DNA from: Hyphomicrobium_A sp965243865 | GTDB taxonomy: Bacteria > Pseudomonadota > Alphaproteobacteria > Rhizobiales > Hyphomicrobiaceae | DNA: 64,000 nt | Reading direction: 5' to 3' | NCBI RefSeq assembly: GCF_965243865.1 | Contig: NZ_OZ251603.1 | Location: forward strand, 248,001-312,000 | In this document: one piece after another, positions 33,579 through 43,035 of the stretch | How the letters are laid out: each line of letters opens with the position of its first letter | Numbering within the stretch: the first letter of the stretch is position 1 | Translations under genes and position numbers: made by a program | The notes under the pieces: generated by a model | The model's database searches: none | What the model was told of the DNA's origin: nothing | What the model saw: only the letters and a program-made list of their open reading frames with translations

Positions 33579-34313
33579 TCAGCGCATCGAACCGGCATCG
33601 GCTGAAGCGCTCAAAGGTGCCGCGCCGTTCCGAGTGGCGCCGAAGCGGCGCTCGAAATGCAGCCGCAGCACGTTATCCACAACTTCGATATTATCCGTCA
33701 GGCCGAGATCGGCGAGGCTCGTGACGCCATGCTGGGTGATCCCGCACGGCACGATGCCGGCATAGTGCGAAAGGTCCGGCGCCACGTTGAGGCTGAGCCC
33801 GTGCAGGCTCACCCACTTGGAGACCCGCAATCCGATGGCGGCAATCTTGTCTTCCACGCCATCGCCCTTGTCGGGACGCTGCACCCAGACGCCCACGCGG
33901 CCCGGCCTGACCTCGCCAATCGCGCCAAGCTCGGCCAGCGCCCCGATCAGCCACTCTTCGAGACTGGAAACGAACGCGCGCACATCCCCGCCGCGCCGCT
34001 TCAAGTCGAGCATGACGTACACGATCCGCTGCCCTGGCCCGTGATAGGTATACCGTCCGCCACGCCCCGTCGCGATCACGGGGAATCGCCCCGGCTCGAG
34101 CAGCTCGTCCGCGCTGGCGCTGGTGCCGGCCGTGTAGACTGGCGGATGCTGCAGCAGCCAGATCAACTCCGGCGCATCCCCAGCCGCAATCGCGCGCGCG
34201 CGCTCCTGCATCGCCCGGACGGCCTCGGAATAATCGACCAGCGTCTCGCTTTTGGCCCACTCGACGGGGGTTGCAGCGCGGAGCGGCCTTGCGTTGAAAG
34301 CGCCAGAATCCAT
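33579..34313 (-). CDS. lipB: Octanoyltransferase LipB
   Basis: 244 residues. Transfers octanoyl from acyl carrier protein to lipoyl domains, the first step of lipoate assembly. LLQHPPVYTAGTSA near residue 53, the RGGRYTYHGPGQRIVYV block at 84-100, Lys156 (EDKIAAIGLRV) and nucleophile Cys190 (YAGIVPCGITQHGVTSL) are all intact. lipA is not in the window. Confidence 0.95.
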   Translation of the reverse strand: MDSGAFNARPLRAATPVEWAKSETLVDYSEAVRAMQERARAIAAGDAPELIWLLQHPPVYTAGTSASADELLEPGRFPVIATGRGGRYTYHGPGQRIVYVMLDLKRRGGDVRAFVSSLEEWLIGALAELGAIGEVRPGRVGVWVQRPDKGDGVEDKIAAIGLRVSKWVSLHGLSLNVAPDLSHYAGIVPCGITQHGVTSLADLGLTDNIEVVDNVLRLHFERRFGATRNGAAPLSASADAGSMR

Positions 34314-34429
34314 GGTTGGCAGTCTAAGACGCCCAGCCGCCTGCGCCTATGGGACAGCCAGTGCAGGCTGCGGGGCGATATGCCGCCACGCCTATCCGCA
34401 GGACCCGAATTTTAAGGGCCGCGGCCCGC

Positions 34430-34458
34430 TTGTTCCCGCGGCACAACTTGGCTATATG
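34430..34458 (+). promoter_or_regulatory. Probable promoter of tRNA-Leu
   Basis: TTGTTC (34430-34435) and TATATG (34453-34458) are 17 bases apart and match consensus at 4/6 positions each. Transcription would start near 34465, about 16 bases before the mature tRNA 5' end. Confidence 0.45.
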
Positions 34459-34480
34459 AGCGTCCTCGTTCTCCCGGCAT

Positions 34481-34565
34481 GCGGTCGTGGCGGAATTGGT
34501 AGACGCACTACCTTGAGGTGGTAGCGGGGCAACCCGTGGAAGTTCGAGTCTTCTCGACCGCACCA
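34481..34565 (+). tRNA. tRNA-Leu (anticodon GAG)
   Basis: 85 bases including encoded CCA. The acceptor arms GCGGTCG (34481-34487) and CGACCGC (34555-34561) pair fully. The anticodon stem CTACC/GGTAG encloses TTGAGGT, giving anticodon GAG. The long variable arm is typical of a class II tRNA. The T-arm is GGAAG-TTCGAGT-CTTCT, and the discriminator A is followed by CCA. It reads CTC and CTT codons. Confidence 0.96.
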
Positions 34566-34581
34566 GGACGAACGAAACAGC

Positions 34582-34610
34582 CGGCCCCCATCTGGGGGCC
34601 GTTTGCTTTT
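34582..34610 (+). terminator. Terminator after tRNA-Leu
   Basis: CGGCCCCC (34582-34589) pairs with GGGGGCCG (34594-34601) around ATCT, followed by TTTGCTTTT. It lies 16 bases after the tRNA 3' end. Confidence 0.85.
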
Positions 34611-34681
34611 CGGGGCCGGCTTCCCGCCCCTGGCACCCAAGTTTCACCATCGGCATTTACGATCCGACGGCGAGCGGGTCG

Positions 34682-36094
34682 CTAGCCGGCTGCCGATGTA
34701 ACAGCCGCAGCGGAGCGCTGTCGTTCGAACAGGCCGATGATCACATAGGCGGCGCCCGAGCCAGCAAGCGCGACGATGTAGGGCGCCTCCCATTCGAGGC
34801 CGAAGCGGCCGACGGCCCAGACCGCCGTTCCAAGCAGGATCGAAGCGGTCGCACTGATCGGACCACCGAACCGGGTGAACAGCCCGAACGCCGCCGAGAT
34901 GAAAACGCCGGCGCTCCCGAATGCCGATGCGATCTCGACCAGTTCCTTGATGCGGTCCGACGTGAGAGCCAGAAGGAACGCCGCTCCGGTGAGCGCCACC
35001 ACGCTGAGGCGCGCCGCGCGCAGCTTACCGCGTGTTCCAAGGCCAGGAATGACGTGCACCACGATGTTGTGCGAGACCTGCGCGCCGGACGCATGCAGGG
35101 CCGAATGCACCACCGACAAGATCGCCGAGATCAGCGCGCCGCCAAACACGACGTAGTGCCACCGCGGCAGATAATGCTCGGACAATACCGCGACCACCTG
35201 CTCGGAATCGACGAGCTTGGCCTTGAGCGCTGGATCCGATTGCACCAGGCCCGCAGCGGCCAGTCCGAGAAAGATCGGCAGGATACCGATGGCGATGTAC
35301 ATGATGCCGCCGGTCATCGTGCCCCCGCGCGCCACCGCCGCCGACCGCGCACCGAGAAAGCGCGAGATCAGCTCGATCGCCACGAATGATCCGAAGAAAG
35401 CGACGGCGACAGCCTCGAATGCCTCGAGCGGCGTGCCATGTACTTGGGTCGAGAAGGCGAGGTGCTCGGCCGGCGCTCCATCGACAGCCGCCCCGATGCC
35501 GCCGGCAGCGACCGAAACGACGATCGTCAGCACCACGAGACCGATGATGACCGCGGCGCCCTGGAAGAAGTCGGTGACGGCATCGGCCAGCAGTCCGCCG
35601 ATCACGGAATAGGAGGCGACCAGCACAGCCGCCAGCATGATCGCATCGCTCAGCGACAAGTGGGAAGTGGAACTCAAGACCTGCCCGAAGGCACGGATCT
35701 GCGCCGCCGCCCAGAACACCGACCCCGGCAGCAGCACCACCACGACGAGCTTCTCCACGAACGGCGAGAAGCGGGCGCGAAAGACGTCGGCAAACGTCGT
35801 CACGCCCTGTCGCCACAGCATCGCTGCATAGAGGAAGCCGGCCGCAATCACCGCCAGGCCATAGGCGAGGGGGTCGACCAGCGCGCCGGAAATGCCCTTG
35901 TCGAACACCTCGGCAGATGTCGCGACGATGGCCTCGGCGCCGAACCAGGTTGCGAACACCGAGAAGGCGACCAGCACCGGTCCCAGCCGTCGTCCGGCCA
36001 GGATGTAATCGGACTCGCTGTTGACCCTTCGCGAAACCCAGACGCCAACCGCGAATTGGGCCAGCACGTAGCCGATCATTCCCAGCAGTATCAT
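34682..36094 (-). CDS. Sodium:solute symporter (SSS family)
   Basis: 470 residues, about 12-13 membrane helices. The N-terminal YVLAQFAVGVWVSRRVNSESDYILAGRRLG (in parts) is the SSS signature, with the Asp-Tyr-x-Leu-Ala-Gly-Arg motif, followed by FATWFGAEAIVATSAEVF in the sodium-site region. The substrate (proline, pantothenate, acetate or another solute) cannot be told. It is a single gene on the minus strand, 97 bp downstream of the DUF1622 gene. Confidence 0.87.
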   Translation of the reverse strand: MILLGMIGYVLAQFAVGVWVSRRVNSESDYILAGRRLGPVLVAFSVFATWFGAEAIVATSAEVFDKGISGALVDPLAYGLAVIAAGFLYAAMLWRQGVTTFADVFRARFSPFVEKLVVVVLLPGSVFWAAAQIRAFGQVLSSTSHLSLSDAIMLAAVLVASYSVIGGLLADAVTDFFQGAAVIIGLVVLTIVVSVAAGGIGAAVDGAPAEHLAFSTQVHGTPLEAFEAVAVAFFGSFVAIELISRFLGARSAAVARGGTMTGGIMYIAIGILPIFLGLAAAGLVQSDPALKAKLVDSEQVVAVLSEHYLPRWHYVVFGGALISAILSVVHSALHASGAQVSHNIVVHVIPGLGTRGKLRAARLSVVALTGAAFLLALTSDRIKELVEIASAFGSAGVFISAAFGLFTRFGGPISATASILLGTAVWAVGRFGLEWEAPYIVALAGSGAAYVIIGLFERQRSAAAVTSAAG

Positions 36095-36191
36095 GGCAGC
36101 CCCCCGGCAGCGCGATCACGCGCTAATCATGTCCGAGGTGCCTTCCCGCCGGCAAGCGCCGTTCAGCGAGGTTGGTCGTGGTCCAGGTGCG

Positions 36192-36596
36192 TCACGCCGG
36201 CCCAGCCTCTTGTTCGGCCGCAGCCTCCCGGGCGAGCCGCGTCGTCTCCCACGGCCAGTGGCCGTTGATCTCGACGTCGAGCGAAATCGACAGGAACGTG
36301 CGGATGATGACGATACCGCCGAGCACAGCGATGCCGTCGATGGTCGGATCGACAACCACCGATTTCAGGATGTCAGCCGCGATGAGGATTTCCAGGCCCA
36401 GGAGGATGCCTCGCCCAAGGTTCGCGCGATAATCACGGTAATTGGCGAGAAACCCAGATTGAGAGACCCGCACCAGGAACACGGCGGTCGAAACGGCGAC
36501 GGCAATGAGGATCACGGCAAAGGCGGTGATATCCAGCACTTCGCTGGTCCACATCGCCATATCGCGCATAGCCTGCCCATTGGTGCCCGAAAACAC
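36192..36596 (-). CDS. DUF1622 membrane protein
   Basis: 134 residues from GTG 36596, six bases after GGGAGA; an internal ATG at 36569 is less well spaced. Three hydrophobic helices and the block YRDYRANLGRGILLGLEILIAADILKSVVVDPTIDG (in parts), ending IIIRTFLSISLDVEINGHWPW, match DUF1622. Function unknown; an inner-membrane location is expected. Divergent from the YdcF gene. Confidence 0.85.
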   Translation of the reverse strand: MFSGTNGQAMRDMAMWTSEVLDITAFAVILIAVAVSTAVFLVRVSQSGFLANYRDYRANLGRGILLGLEILIAADILKSVVVDPTIDGIAVLGGIVIIRTFLSISLDVEINGHWPWETTRLAREAAAEQEAGPA

Positions 36597-36692
36597 GGCC
36601 TATCTCCCGCAACGCTCCATTACCGCCAGAGTGAGAGGCTAGGGTTTCGGAAGCGCAAATGTGGGCGATGCAACGATGAGGGGCGACAGGCT

Positions 36693-37484
36693 TTGTTCTA
36701 CATCTCAAAACTGGGCTGGCTGCTGGCTCAGCCATCCATGCTCGTCATCGTGCTTCTCCTCGGCGGTGTCATCCTGCTGGCGACGCGCTTTCAGCGCACT
36801 GCGCGGGCTGCCCTCATCGGCGCTGCCTTGCTGGTTGTGGTCGGCGGCATTCTTCCCCTCAGTACCTGGCTGATCCTGCCGCTGGAGGATCGCTTTCCGC
36901 GTGCTGACCTATCGGGGGCCCCGATTGACGGCATCATCGTGCTCGGCGGGGCCGAGGAGGCGCGCGTCGCCAACGGGCGCCATGTCCATGCCCTCAACAT
37001 GGCCGCCGAGCGCATGACGGAGACGATGGCTCTGGCGCATCGCTTTCCCAATGCGAAGGTCGTGTTCACCGGAGGCTCGACCAACATCGTGCTCGGCCCG
37101 GCCGTGGAGGCTGACGCTGCCGCTAGCCTCTTGCACGATCTTGGCCTTGAGCCGGACCGCCTGCAGGTCGACCGGCAGGCCCGCAATACCTACGAGAATG
37201 CGCTCTACGCCAAGCAGCTGGCCAATCCAAAACCGGGCGAACGCTGGCTGCTGGTGACCTCCGCCTGGCACATGCCGCGCGCGATCGGGCTCTTTCGCAA
37301 GGCCGGCTTTCCCGTCGAAGCCTGGCCCGTCGATTATCGCACGGCCGGGAGCGGCGACGTCTTCGTGCCCTTCTACTCACCGTCCGAAGGATTGCGCCGC
37401 CTCGACACGGCGGTGCGCGAATGGGCAGGCCTCTTCGTCAGCTGGCTCACGGGGCAGTCGAAATCGATCCTGCCCAAGCCATGA
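36693..37484 (+). CDS. YdcF/ElyC-like DUF218 membrane protein
   Basis: 263 residues from TTG 36693 (GAGGGG nine bases upstream); no better start gives the expected N-terminal helices. Two membrane helices at about residues 7-30 and 33-56 are followed by the DUF218 domain: DGIIVLGGAEEARVANG, AKVVFTGGSTN, NTYENALYAKQL and WLLVTSAWHMPRAIGLFRKAGF. Family members such as ElyC and SanA act in envelope polysaccharide or lipid-carrier homeostasis. The YDCF-type C-terminus suggests a similar envelope role. Confidence 0.82.
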   Translation: MFYISKLGWLLAQPSMLVIVLLLGGVILLATRFQRTARAALIGAALLVVVGGILPLSTWLILPLEDRFPRADLSGAPIDGIIVLGGAEEARVANGRHVHALNMAAERMTETMALAHRFPNAKVVFTGGSTNIVLGPAVEADAAASLLHDLGLEPDRLQVDRQARNTYENALYAKQLANPKPGERWLLVTSAWHMPRAIGLFRKAGFPVEAWPVDYRTAGSGDVFVPFYSPSEGLRRLDTAVREWAGLFVSWLTGQSKSILPKP

Positions 37485-37506
37485 GGATGATTGGAGAGGG
37501 GCCGGC

Positions 37507-38424
37507 CTAGCCCGCAGCGGAGGCGACTGCCGGACGTTGGCGTCCCGCGTCGGCGGCCGTGAGGAAGTGCCGGATCGCTTCGATCGAGGCAGCATCCTTC
37601 AGCAGCGGCGCATGCCCTTGAGCTGATACGGTCACGGCTACCGACGCAGGATGGCGCCGACGCATCTCATCCACAGTCGCCGCCGTAAGGATATCGGAGT
37701 TCTCGCCGCGCACGATGAGCAACGGCACCCGCTTCAGCGCTTCGAACTGCGGCCACAGCGCGGGTAGGGGACCATCGAGCACCGAAAGCGCCTTGCCGAG
37801 GTTCGAGTCATAGCCGGGCGCGGGCTTGCCATTCTTGTCGTTGTACCACTGGCGGGCGACCTCCTCCCACACGCGGTCGGAGATCTCCGGAAACTGCCGC
37901 CGGTTGAGCTCGCGCGTCATGCGCGCCGCGTCGGGCCAGGAGTAGGGCAGCGGTACGCGCCCGACGTAACCGCTGATACGCGCAAGTCCGTCGTGCTCGA
38001 TAACCGGGCCGATGTCGTTGAGCACCGCCGCGCCGATGGCGGTGGGCCGCGCCGCTGCCAGCAGCATCGTGATCAGTCCACCGCGCGAGGTGCCGATGAG
38101 CGCCGCATCGTGCAGCCCCGTAAGGGTGATGAAATCGAGGACATCGAGCATCTCGACGCTAAGCGAATAGTTCTGCCAATTGGGGTCGAAGTCCGACAGG
38201 CCGCGCCCGCGATAGTCCAGCGTATAGACGGTTCGCGAACCGCTTGGCCGCTGACTGAGCGCCACCGCCAGGTCGTGAAAATCACGCCCGTTGCGTGTCA
38301 GACCAGCAAGGCACAGTACGGGACGCGCCCCGGAGCCACTTTTCGAGTGATAGCAGCGGCCATGCAGCCGCAAGCCATCGCGCGATGTGAAGTAGATGTC
38401 TTCGAAGGGTCCGCCCGCCGTCAT
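37507..38424 (-). CDS. Alpha/beta-fold hydrolase
   Basis: 305 residues. The nucleophile elbow GTSRGGL puts the serine at residue 113. An oxyanion-hole strand CLAGLTRNGRDF lies near 38-50, an acid candidate in VRGENSDILTAATV near 235, and the catalytic histidine in SAQGHAPLLKD near 275. YRGRGLSDFDPN is typical of epoxide-hydrolase/haloalkane-type subgroups. Substrate not inferable. It lies 58 bp downstream of the lytic transglycosylase gene. Confidence 0.85.
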   Translation of the reverse strand: MTAGGPFEDIYFTSRDGLRLHGRCYHSKSGSGARPVLCLAGLTRNGRDFHDLAVALSQRPSGSRTVYTLDYRGRGLSDFDPNWQNYSLSVEMLDVLDFITLTGLHDAALIGTSRGGLITMLLAAARPTAIGAAVLNDIGPVIEHDGLARISGYVGRVPLPYSWPDAARMTRELNRRQFPEISDRVWEEVARQWYNDKNGKPAPGYDSNLGKALSVLDGPLPALWPQFEALKRVPLLIVRGENSDILTAATVDEMRRRHPASVAVTVSAQGHAPLLKDAASIEAIRHFLTAADAGRQRPAVASAAG

Positions 38425-38482
38425 CGCTTCAACTGGCCCATCGTCCAGCCCAATATCGCCGCCACGAATTGATGGCCGGCTA

Positions 38483-40678
38483 TCAATCGCGTGAGTCTGC
38501 CGTGTTTGTCTTGACCGCGCCGCCCGATTCCCCGCCGGTTGCCGTGCTCGCCCGGTTGAGATCCTGATCGAGCCGCAACGGCGATTTTTCTCCTAGCCGG
38601 GCACGATAGACCTGAATGTTCGACAGCACCTTTGCGACGTAGCTACGCGTTTCCTCGAACGGAATACGCTCGATCCAGTCGATCGGGTCGACATTCGCTT
38701 CGCGCGGATCGCCGAACTCTTTGACCCACTGCCGGGTGCGCCCGGGACCGGCATTGTAGCTGGGCAGGCCGAGGACATAAGAGCCCGACCAGTCGTCGAG
38801 GCGGTCCCCAACGTAGGCAGACGCGATCATTGTATTATACGACGCGTCTGTCAGCAGCCGGCTGTGTGAGCACTTGATCTTGTAATCGCGGCACACGTGA
38901 TTGGCCGTGATCTTCATCACCTGAAGGATACCGCGGGCGCCAGCACCCGATACCGTATCACTGTTGAATTCGGTTTCCTGCCGCGCCAGTCCGAGCAGAT
39001 AAGCCGTCTCCGGCGGCTTGCGCAGCGGCGAATACTTCGGCAACGCGTGCACGGGATAGCTGTAGTAGTAGAGCGCATGGCCCGCCGCGATGGCTGACTT
39101 GCCGATTCGCACGCTCGTCTGAGTATCGCCGCTCGCTCGCGCCAAATGGGCGGCCATCGCAGCCCACGCCTCATCGTTCTCGATCTTGGCGCCATTCAGC
39201 AGAAAAACGCGCGTGATGTGCCGCCCGAGATCCACTTGCTGCGCCAGCGCAAAAGCCTTTATCGCATCGTTGTCCAGAAAGCGCTTCGCTTGCTCGGGAG
39301 TGGGCGTAGCGGGCGCTTCGAAACTCAAATCCCGCGTCCCAGGGGAGAGCTTCTGGATCGCCAGCAAACCGTGGAAAGTATCTTTGAACTGGGCCGCCTG
39401 CTCGTAGCTGAGCCGTGCACGAATCTGATCGCCGAGTGCCTCGGCAGTTCGCCCCATCCAGTAGTTTGCCCGCGCCCGCGTCAGCGGTCCGTCGGCGTTC
39501 GATACCAGCGTAGCGAAGTGCTTTTCCGCCTTCTTGGCATCTTTCAGGTAGCGTAGCGCGACCCAGCCCGCCATGAAGCTCTGCTCGTTGAGCTCGTTGA
39601 CGGTGATGGGGCCGGCATCCTCGACCAGCTCATAGGCCAGCTTCGGTTTGTTCGACTTGAGCGCGATGTAGGCGAGGCCGCGCCGCTCCTTCCACCACGC
39701 GTCGAGATTGGCGACAACGGCGGGATCGCGCGGCGCTGTGCGCAGTAGTTTGGCCGCCTCTTCCAACCGCTCTGCGCGGCGGTGCTTCTGGATCTTATGG
39801 AAGACAGTGCCCCAATTCGTCCCGCCCTTCGACGACGCGGTCAGGGTGTTGCCTCCACCCTTACGCAGGAAGACGGCTAGGCGTGCTTCCGCCGTTTTGC
39901 GCTCTGCAGGTGGCAAAAGGGCAATCACGCGTTTCGCCCGCGAAGCCCGTTCCACGCGGTTGGCCTTGTAACGCACATCCTCGACCAGCAGCCGGTCGAG
40001 CCGCCACTTGTGATCGGCTTCGCTCAGCATCGGGCCGAAGCGCTGGAGAAAGCCCTTCTCCAAGGTTTCCGGCATGTCCTCGTCGCGCCAGATCTGGACT
40101 GCCAGCTCTTTCGCCTTGTCTTTCTCGTCGTGCGCCAGGTGGACTGAGGCGAGAACGGCCATGCCGGCCGGGCTGCGCGCTGCGCCGTCCTTGAAATAGG
40201 CGGCGATCAGATCAGTGTCGCCACCCTCCTCGAATAGTGTCTCTTCCATCCGCCGCTGCAGGATTTCGCGGCTCGGCCACTGCGGGTTCTCGGCAAGGAA
40301 TTTGAGATAGTCGGCAGCATGCCCTTGTCCGCGACGCAGGCGGAGCCATTCGACGAGCTTGCGGGCCAGCGGATCGCTGATCGTGGCCTGGATTTCCTTG
40401 ACCGTCGCGGTGTCGCCCTTCGGCAACGCCTTGATGACGTCTTTGAACTTGGCCGTGTCGGATTGAGAAAGCTGATATTTCAGTAGTGGCGCGACGACCT
40501 TGTCCATTCGCGCCATATACGCAGCCTCGCTCTCGCGGGCCGCGGGCTTCCTGATGGCTGTGCCGGCCGCCTGCGCGAGCTGTGCTTGAGCGAGGTTGAC
40601 CCCCGCGTTGTCTCGGCCGCCATCTGCCCAAGCCCCGCTGGAGCAGGCGGCGGCAGCCGCGAGCAGCGCTACCTTCAT
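38483..40678 (-). CDS. Soluble lytic murein transglycosylase (Slt70-like)
   Basis: 731 residues from ATG 40678. The signal peptide MKVALLAAAAACSSGAWADG supports this start, although the frame stays open 53 codons upstream and no clear ribosome-binding site is seen. A long superhelical domain (about residues 60-560) precedes the C-terminal SLT domain. There the catalytic Glu lies in LARQETEFNSDTVSGAGARGILQVM (in parts), followed by NAGPGRTRQWVKEFGDP. It cleaves peptidoglycan glycan strands with 1,6-anhydro product formation in the periplasm. Divergent from dapA. Confidence 0.9.
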   Translation of the reverse strand: MKVALLAAAAACSSGAWADGGRDNAGVNLAQAQLAQAAGTAIRKPAARESEAAYMARMDKVVAPLLKYQLSQSDTAKFKDVIKALPKGDTATVKEIQATISDPLARKLVEWLRLRRGQGHAADYLKFLAENPQWPSREILQRRMEETLFEEGGDTDLIAAYFKDGAARSPAGMAVLASVHLAHDEKDKAKELAVQIWRDEDMPETLEKGFLQRFGPMLSEADHKWRLDRLLVEDVRYKANRVERASRAKRVIALLPPAERKTAEARLAVFLRKGGGNTLTASSKGGTNWGTVFHKIQKHRRAERLEEAAKLLRTAPRDPAVVANLDAWWKERRGLAYIALKSNKPKLAYELVEDAGPITVNELNEQSFMAGWVALRYLKDAKKAEKHFATLVSNADGPLTRARANYWMGRTAEALGDQIRARLSYEQAAQFKDTFHGLLAIQKLSPGTRDLSFEAPATPTPEQAKRFLDNDAIKAFALAQQVDLGRHITRVFLLNGAKIENDEAWAAMAAHLARASGDTQTSVRIGKSAIAAGHALYYYSYPVHALPKYSPLRKPPETAYLLGLARQETEFNSDTVSGAGARGILQVMKITANHVCRDYKIKCSHSRLLTDASYNTMIASAYVGDRLDDWSGSYVLGLPSYNAGPGRTRQWVKEFGDPREANVDPIDWIERIPFEETRSYVAKVLSNIQVYRARLGEKSPLRLDQDLNRASTATGGESGGAVKTNTADSRD

Positions 40679-41043
40679 AGAATACGCGGGCAGGCGGGCG
40701 GCAGTGCGAATCGGCTTCCGTGCGCCAAGGACGAGAAGCGGCCCGTTGGAGAGTGACCGGGATAGCCTGCGCTGCGTCTCGGGCAAAGATCCGTCCTTCC
40801 ACGGTCGCCACCGACCCGGGCGGGTTGCGGGGCGCAAAGCAAGGTCCTAATGTCCCGCTCGACAGGGCGCCGCGACTCCACCATCACAGCGCGGAATATA
40901 CCTATCAAGCAGCCCCGTAAGGGACAAGGCGCTGAAGCATGCCGCCCGATGCGGCGACAGCAAGGCGCCAGGGTACTTTTCCCGTTCAAACCCCTCGCAC
41001 GGGCAAAGTTAGGAAGAGCTGAACGCTCAAGGGTAATGGGCAC
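40679..41043. other. Spacer between divergent slt and dapA genes
   Basis: 365 bp that must hold both promoters. Apart from the open extension of the slt frame I see no gene and no strong hairpin. AAGGG lies 14-18 bases before the dapA ATG. No -35/-10 pair stands out by eye. Confidence 0.4.
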
Positions 41044-41934
41044 ATGTTCAAGGGATCGCTCACCGCACTGATCACTCCGTTCAAGAACGGAAAGCTGGAC
41101 GAGGAAGCATTCCGTCGCTTCATCGAGTGGCAGATTAGTGAGGGCACGCACGGATTGGTTCCGGCCGGAACGACGGGCGAAAGCCCGACGCTGGACTATG
41201 ACGAGCACAAGCGTGTCATCGAGCTGACGGTAGAGACCGCCAAGGGCCGCGTCCCAGTCATGGCCGGCACCGGTTCCAATTCGACTGCCGAGGCAATCGA
41301 GCTTACCGAGCACGCCGCCAACGTCGGCGCCGACGCGGTGCTGGTCGTGACCCCCTATTACAACAAGCCGACCCAGGAAGGGCTTTATCAGCACTACAAG
41401 GCGATCAATGACGCCGTTGATATTCCCATCGTCATCTACAACATTCCGGGCCGCTCCGTGGTCGACATGAATGTCGACACCATGGCGCGCTGCTACGAAC
41501 TGAAGAATGTCATCGGCGTCAAGGACGCGACCGCCAACCTCGCACGCGCCTCCCAGCAGCGTCTCGCCATGGGCCCCGAGTTCAAGCTTCTCTCGGGTGA
41601 GGACGCGACCGCGCTCGGCTTCATGGCTCACGGCGGCCATGGCTGCATCTCGGTGGCTTCCAACGTCGCCCCGCGGCTATGCGCCGATTTCCAGAATGCC
41701 TGCCTCGCCGGTGACTATAAGATGGCTCTCGCGCTGCAGGATCGCCTGATGCCGTTACACGATGCCATGTTCTGCGAGGCGAACCCCGGCCCTGTGAAAT
41801 ATGCAGCTTCCCTTCTGGGGCTGTGCGAAGCCGAGATGCGCTTGCCGTTGGTTCCGATCAGCCAAGCTTCTCAACGTATCGTCGACGCCGCCATGGCGCG
41901 CGTCGGCCTCACCCAAGCGCGCGCTGCCGAATAG
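41044..41934 (+). CDS. dapA: 4-hydroxy-tetrahydrodipicolinate synthase
   Basis: 296 residues. Condenses pyruvate with aspartate semialdehyde on the way to meso-diaminopimelate and lysine. GTTGESPTLDYDEHKRVIELTVE (in parts) near residue 42, Tyr132 (IVIYNIPGR) and Schiff-base Lys160 (VIGVKDAT) are present. It opens a likely operon dapA-smpB-peroxiredoxin-peroxiredoxin-like, with smpB 28 bp downstream. Confidence 0.96.
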   Translation: MFKGSLTALITPFKNGKLDEEAFRRFIEWQISEGTHGLVPAGTTGESPTLDYDEHKRVIELTVETAKGRVPVMAGTGSNSTAEAIELTEHAANVGADAVLVVTPYYNKPTQEGLYQHYKAINDAVDIPIVIYNIPGRSVVDMNVDTMARCYELKNVIGVKDATANLARASQQRLAMGPEFKLLSGEDATALGFMAHGGHGCISVASNVAPRLCADFQNACLAGDYKMALALQDRLMPLHDAMFCEANPGPVKYAASLLGLCEAEMRLPLVPISQASQRIVDAAMARVGLTQARAAE

Positions 41935-41962
41935 TCGCGCGCTGATCCGGAGTTGAAAGGCC

Positions 41963-42439
41963 ATGGCGGCCAAAAATGATGGCGGCCGCCGCATCGTCGC
42001 TGAAAACCGGCAGGCCCGTCACGAATTCTTCCTTACCGAAACCTACGAGGCCGGTCTGCAGTTGACCGGCACGGAGGTGAAGTCGCTGCGCCGTGGCCAG
42101 TCGAACATCGGCGAGAGCTATGCCTCCGTCGAAGAGGGCGGCCTTTGGCTGATCAACGCCTACATCCCCGAATACCAGGGCGCCGGACGCTTCTTCCAGC
42201 ACGAGCCGCGCCGCAAGCGTCGCCTGTTGCTGCATGCCAAGGAGATCCACAAGCTCGCCATTGCCATCGATCGCCAGGGCATGACCATCGTGCCGATCGA
42301 GCTCTATTTCAACGAGCGCGGCATCGCCAAGCTGAAGCTCGCTTTGGCCCAGGGCAAGAAACTGCACGACAAGCGCGAGACGGCAAAAAAGCGTGACTGG
42401 AACCGCGAAAAAGCGCGTCTGATGCGCGAGAAGGGCTGA
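41963..42439 (+). CDS. smpB: SsrA-binding protein SmpB
   Basis: 158 residues. Partner of tmRNA in ribosome rescue. VAENRQARHEFFLTETYEAGLQLTGTEVKSLRRGQ (in parts), NIGESYASVEEGG and the C-terminal basic tail HDKRETAKKRDWNREKARLMREKG are diagnostic. The dapA-smpB order is common in alphaproteobacteria. The ssrA gene is not in the window. The stop overlaps the next start by one base (TGATG). Confidence 0.96.
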   Translation: MAAKNDGGRRIVAENRQARHEFFLTETYEAGLQLTGTEVKSLRRGQSNIGESYASVEEGGLWLINAYIPEYQGAGRFFQHEPRRKRRLLLHAKEIHKLAIAIDRQGMTIVPIELYFNERGIAKLKLALAQGKKLHDKRETAKKRDWNREKARLMREKG

Positions 42440-43035
42440 TGGCAAGCGGGCAGGGAATGCCTCTGACCGACGTCGACTGGTCGAGACTGCCGGTGCCCGA
42501 GGACGACGGGGCGGCCAGTCACCTCGCAGGTTGCCAACTCCCCGACATACCCCTGCCGGCCACCGATGGTACAGAGGTCTCGCTGGCCCGGCTCTCGCGA
42601 GCTGAACCCTCGCGCCCCGTCGTGGTTTTCGCCTATCCGATGACCGGCCGCCCGGACGCCCCGCTCCCTGCCGGTTGGGACGAGATCCCCGGTGCGCGCG
42701 GCTGCACGCCGCAAAGCTGTGCCTTTCGCGACCACCATGGCGATCTTCTGGCGGCAGGCGCTTCCGCCGTCTTCGGCCTCTCGACACAGGACACGGCCTA
42801 CCAGCGCGAGGCGGCGTCCCGCCTTCACCTGACGTTCCCGCTTCTTTCGGATGCGGCGCTGCGCCTCACGACCGCGTTACGTCTTCCTGTCATGCTGATC
42901 GAAGGCAGGACACTGCTGAAACGCATGACGCTGATCCTCGAGGCCGGCATAATTGCGCGTGTGTTCTATCCGGTGTTCCCGCCCGATCGGAACGCGGCAG
43001 ACGTCTTGAGCTGGTTGAGAGCGCAGAGGGGATGA
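42439..43035 (+). CDS. Peroxiredoxin (AhpC/TSA-like, atypical 2-Cys)
   Basis: 198 residues. Thioredoxin-fold start LPDIPLPATDGTEVSLARL near residue 34, then VVVFAYPMTGRP and the active site PGARGCTPQSCAFRDH with Cys89 as candidate peroxidatic and Cys94 as candidate resolving residue (C-x4-C, as in BCP/PrxQ). FGLSTQDTAYQREAA and HLTFPLLSDAALRLT complete the fold. Overlaps the second peroxiredoxin-like gene by ATGA. Confidence 0.87.
   Translation: MASGQGMPLTDVDWSRLPVPEDDGAASHLAGCQLPDIPLPATDGTEVSLARLSRAEPSRPVVVFAYPMTGRPDAPLPAGWDEIPGARGCTPQSCAFRDHHGDLLAAGASAVFGLSTQDTAYQREAASRLHLTFPLLSDAALRLTTALRLPVMLIEGRTLLKRMTLILEAGIIARVFYPVFPPDRNAADVLSWLRAQRG

Noticed and set aside
35438..36268. 276-codon plus-strand frame opposite the SSS transporter gene
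   Set aside because: The minus-strand gene shows a full set of membrane helices and the SSS signature; the plus frame is highly charged, His/Arg-rich shadow sequence.
36093..36692. Upstream extension of the YdcF frame to 36093
   Set aside because: The extension overlaps the DUF1622 gene antisense and is low-complexity; the N-terminal membrane helices begin only at 36693.
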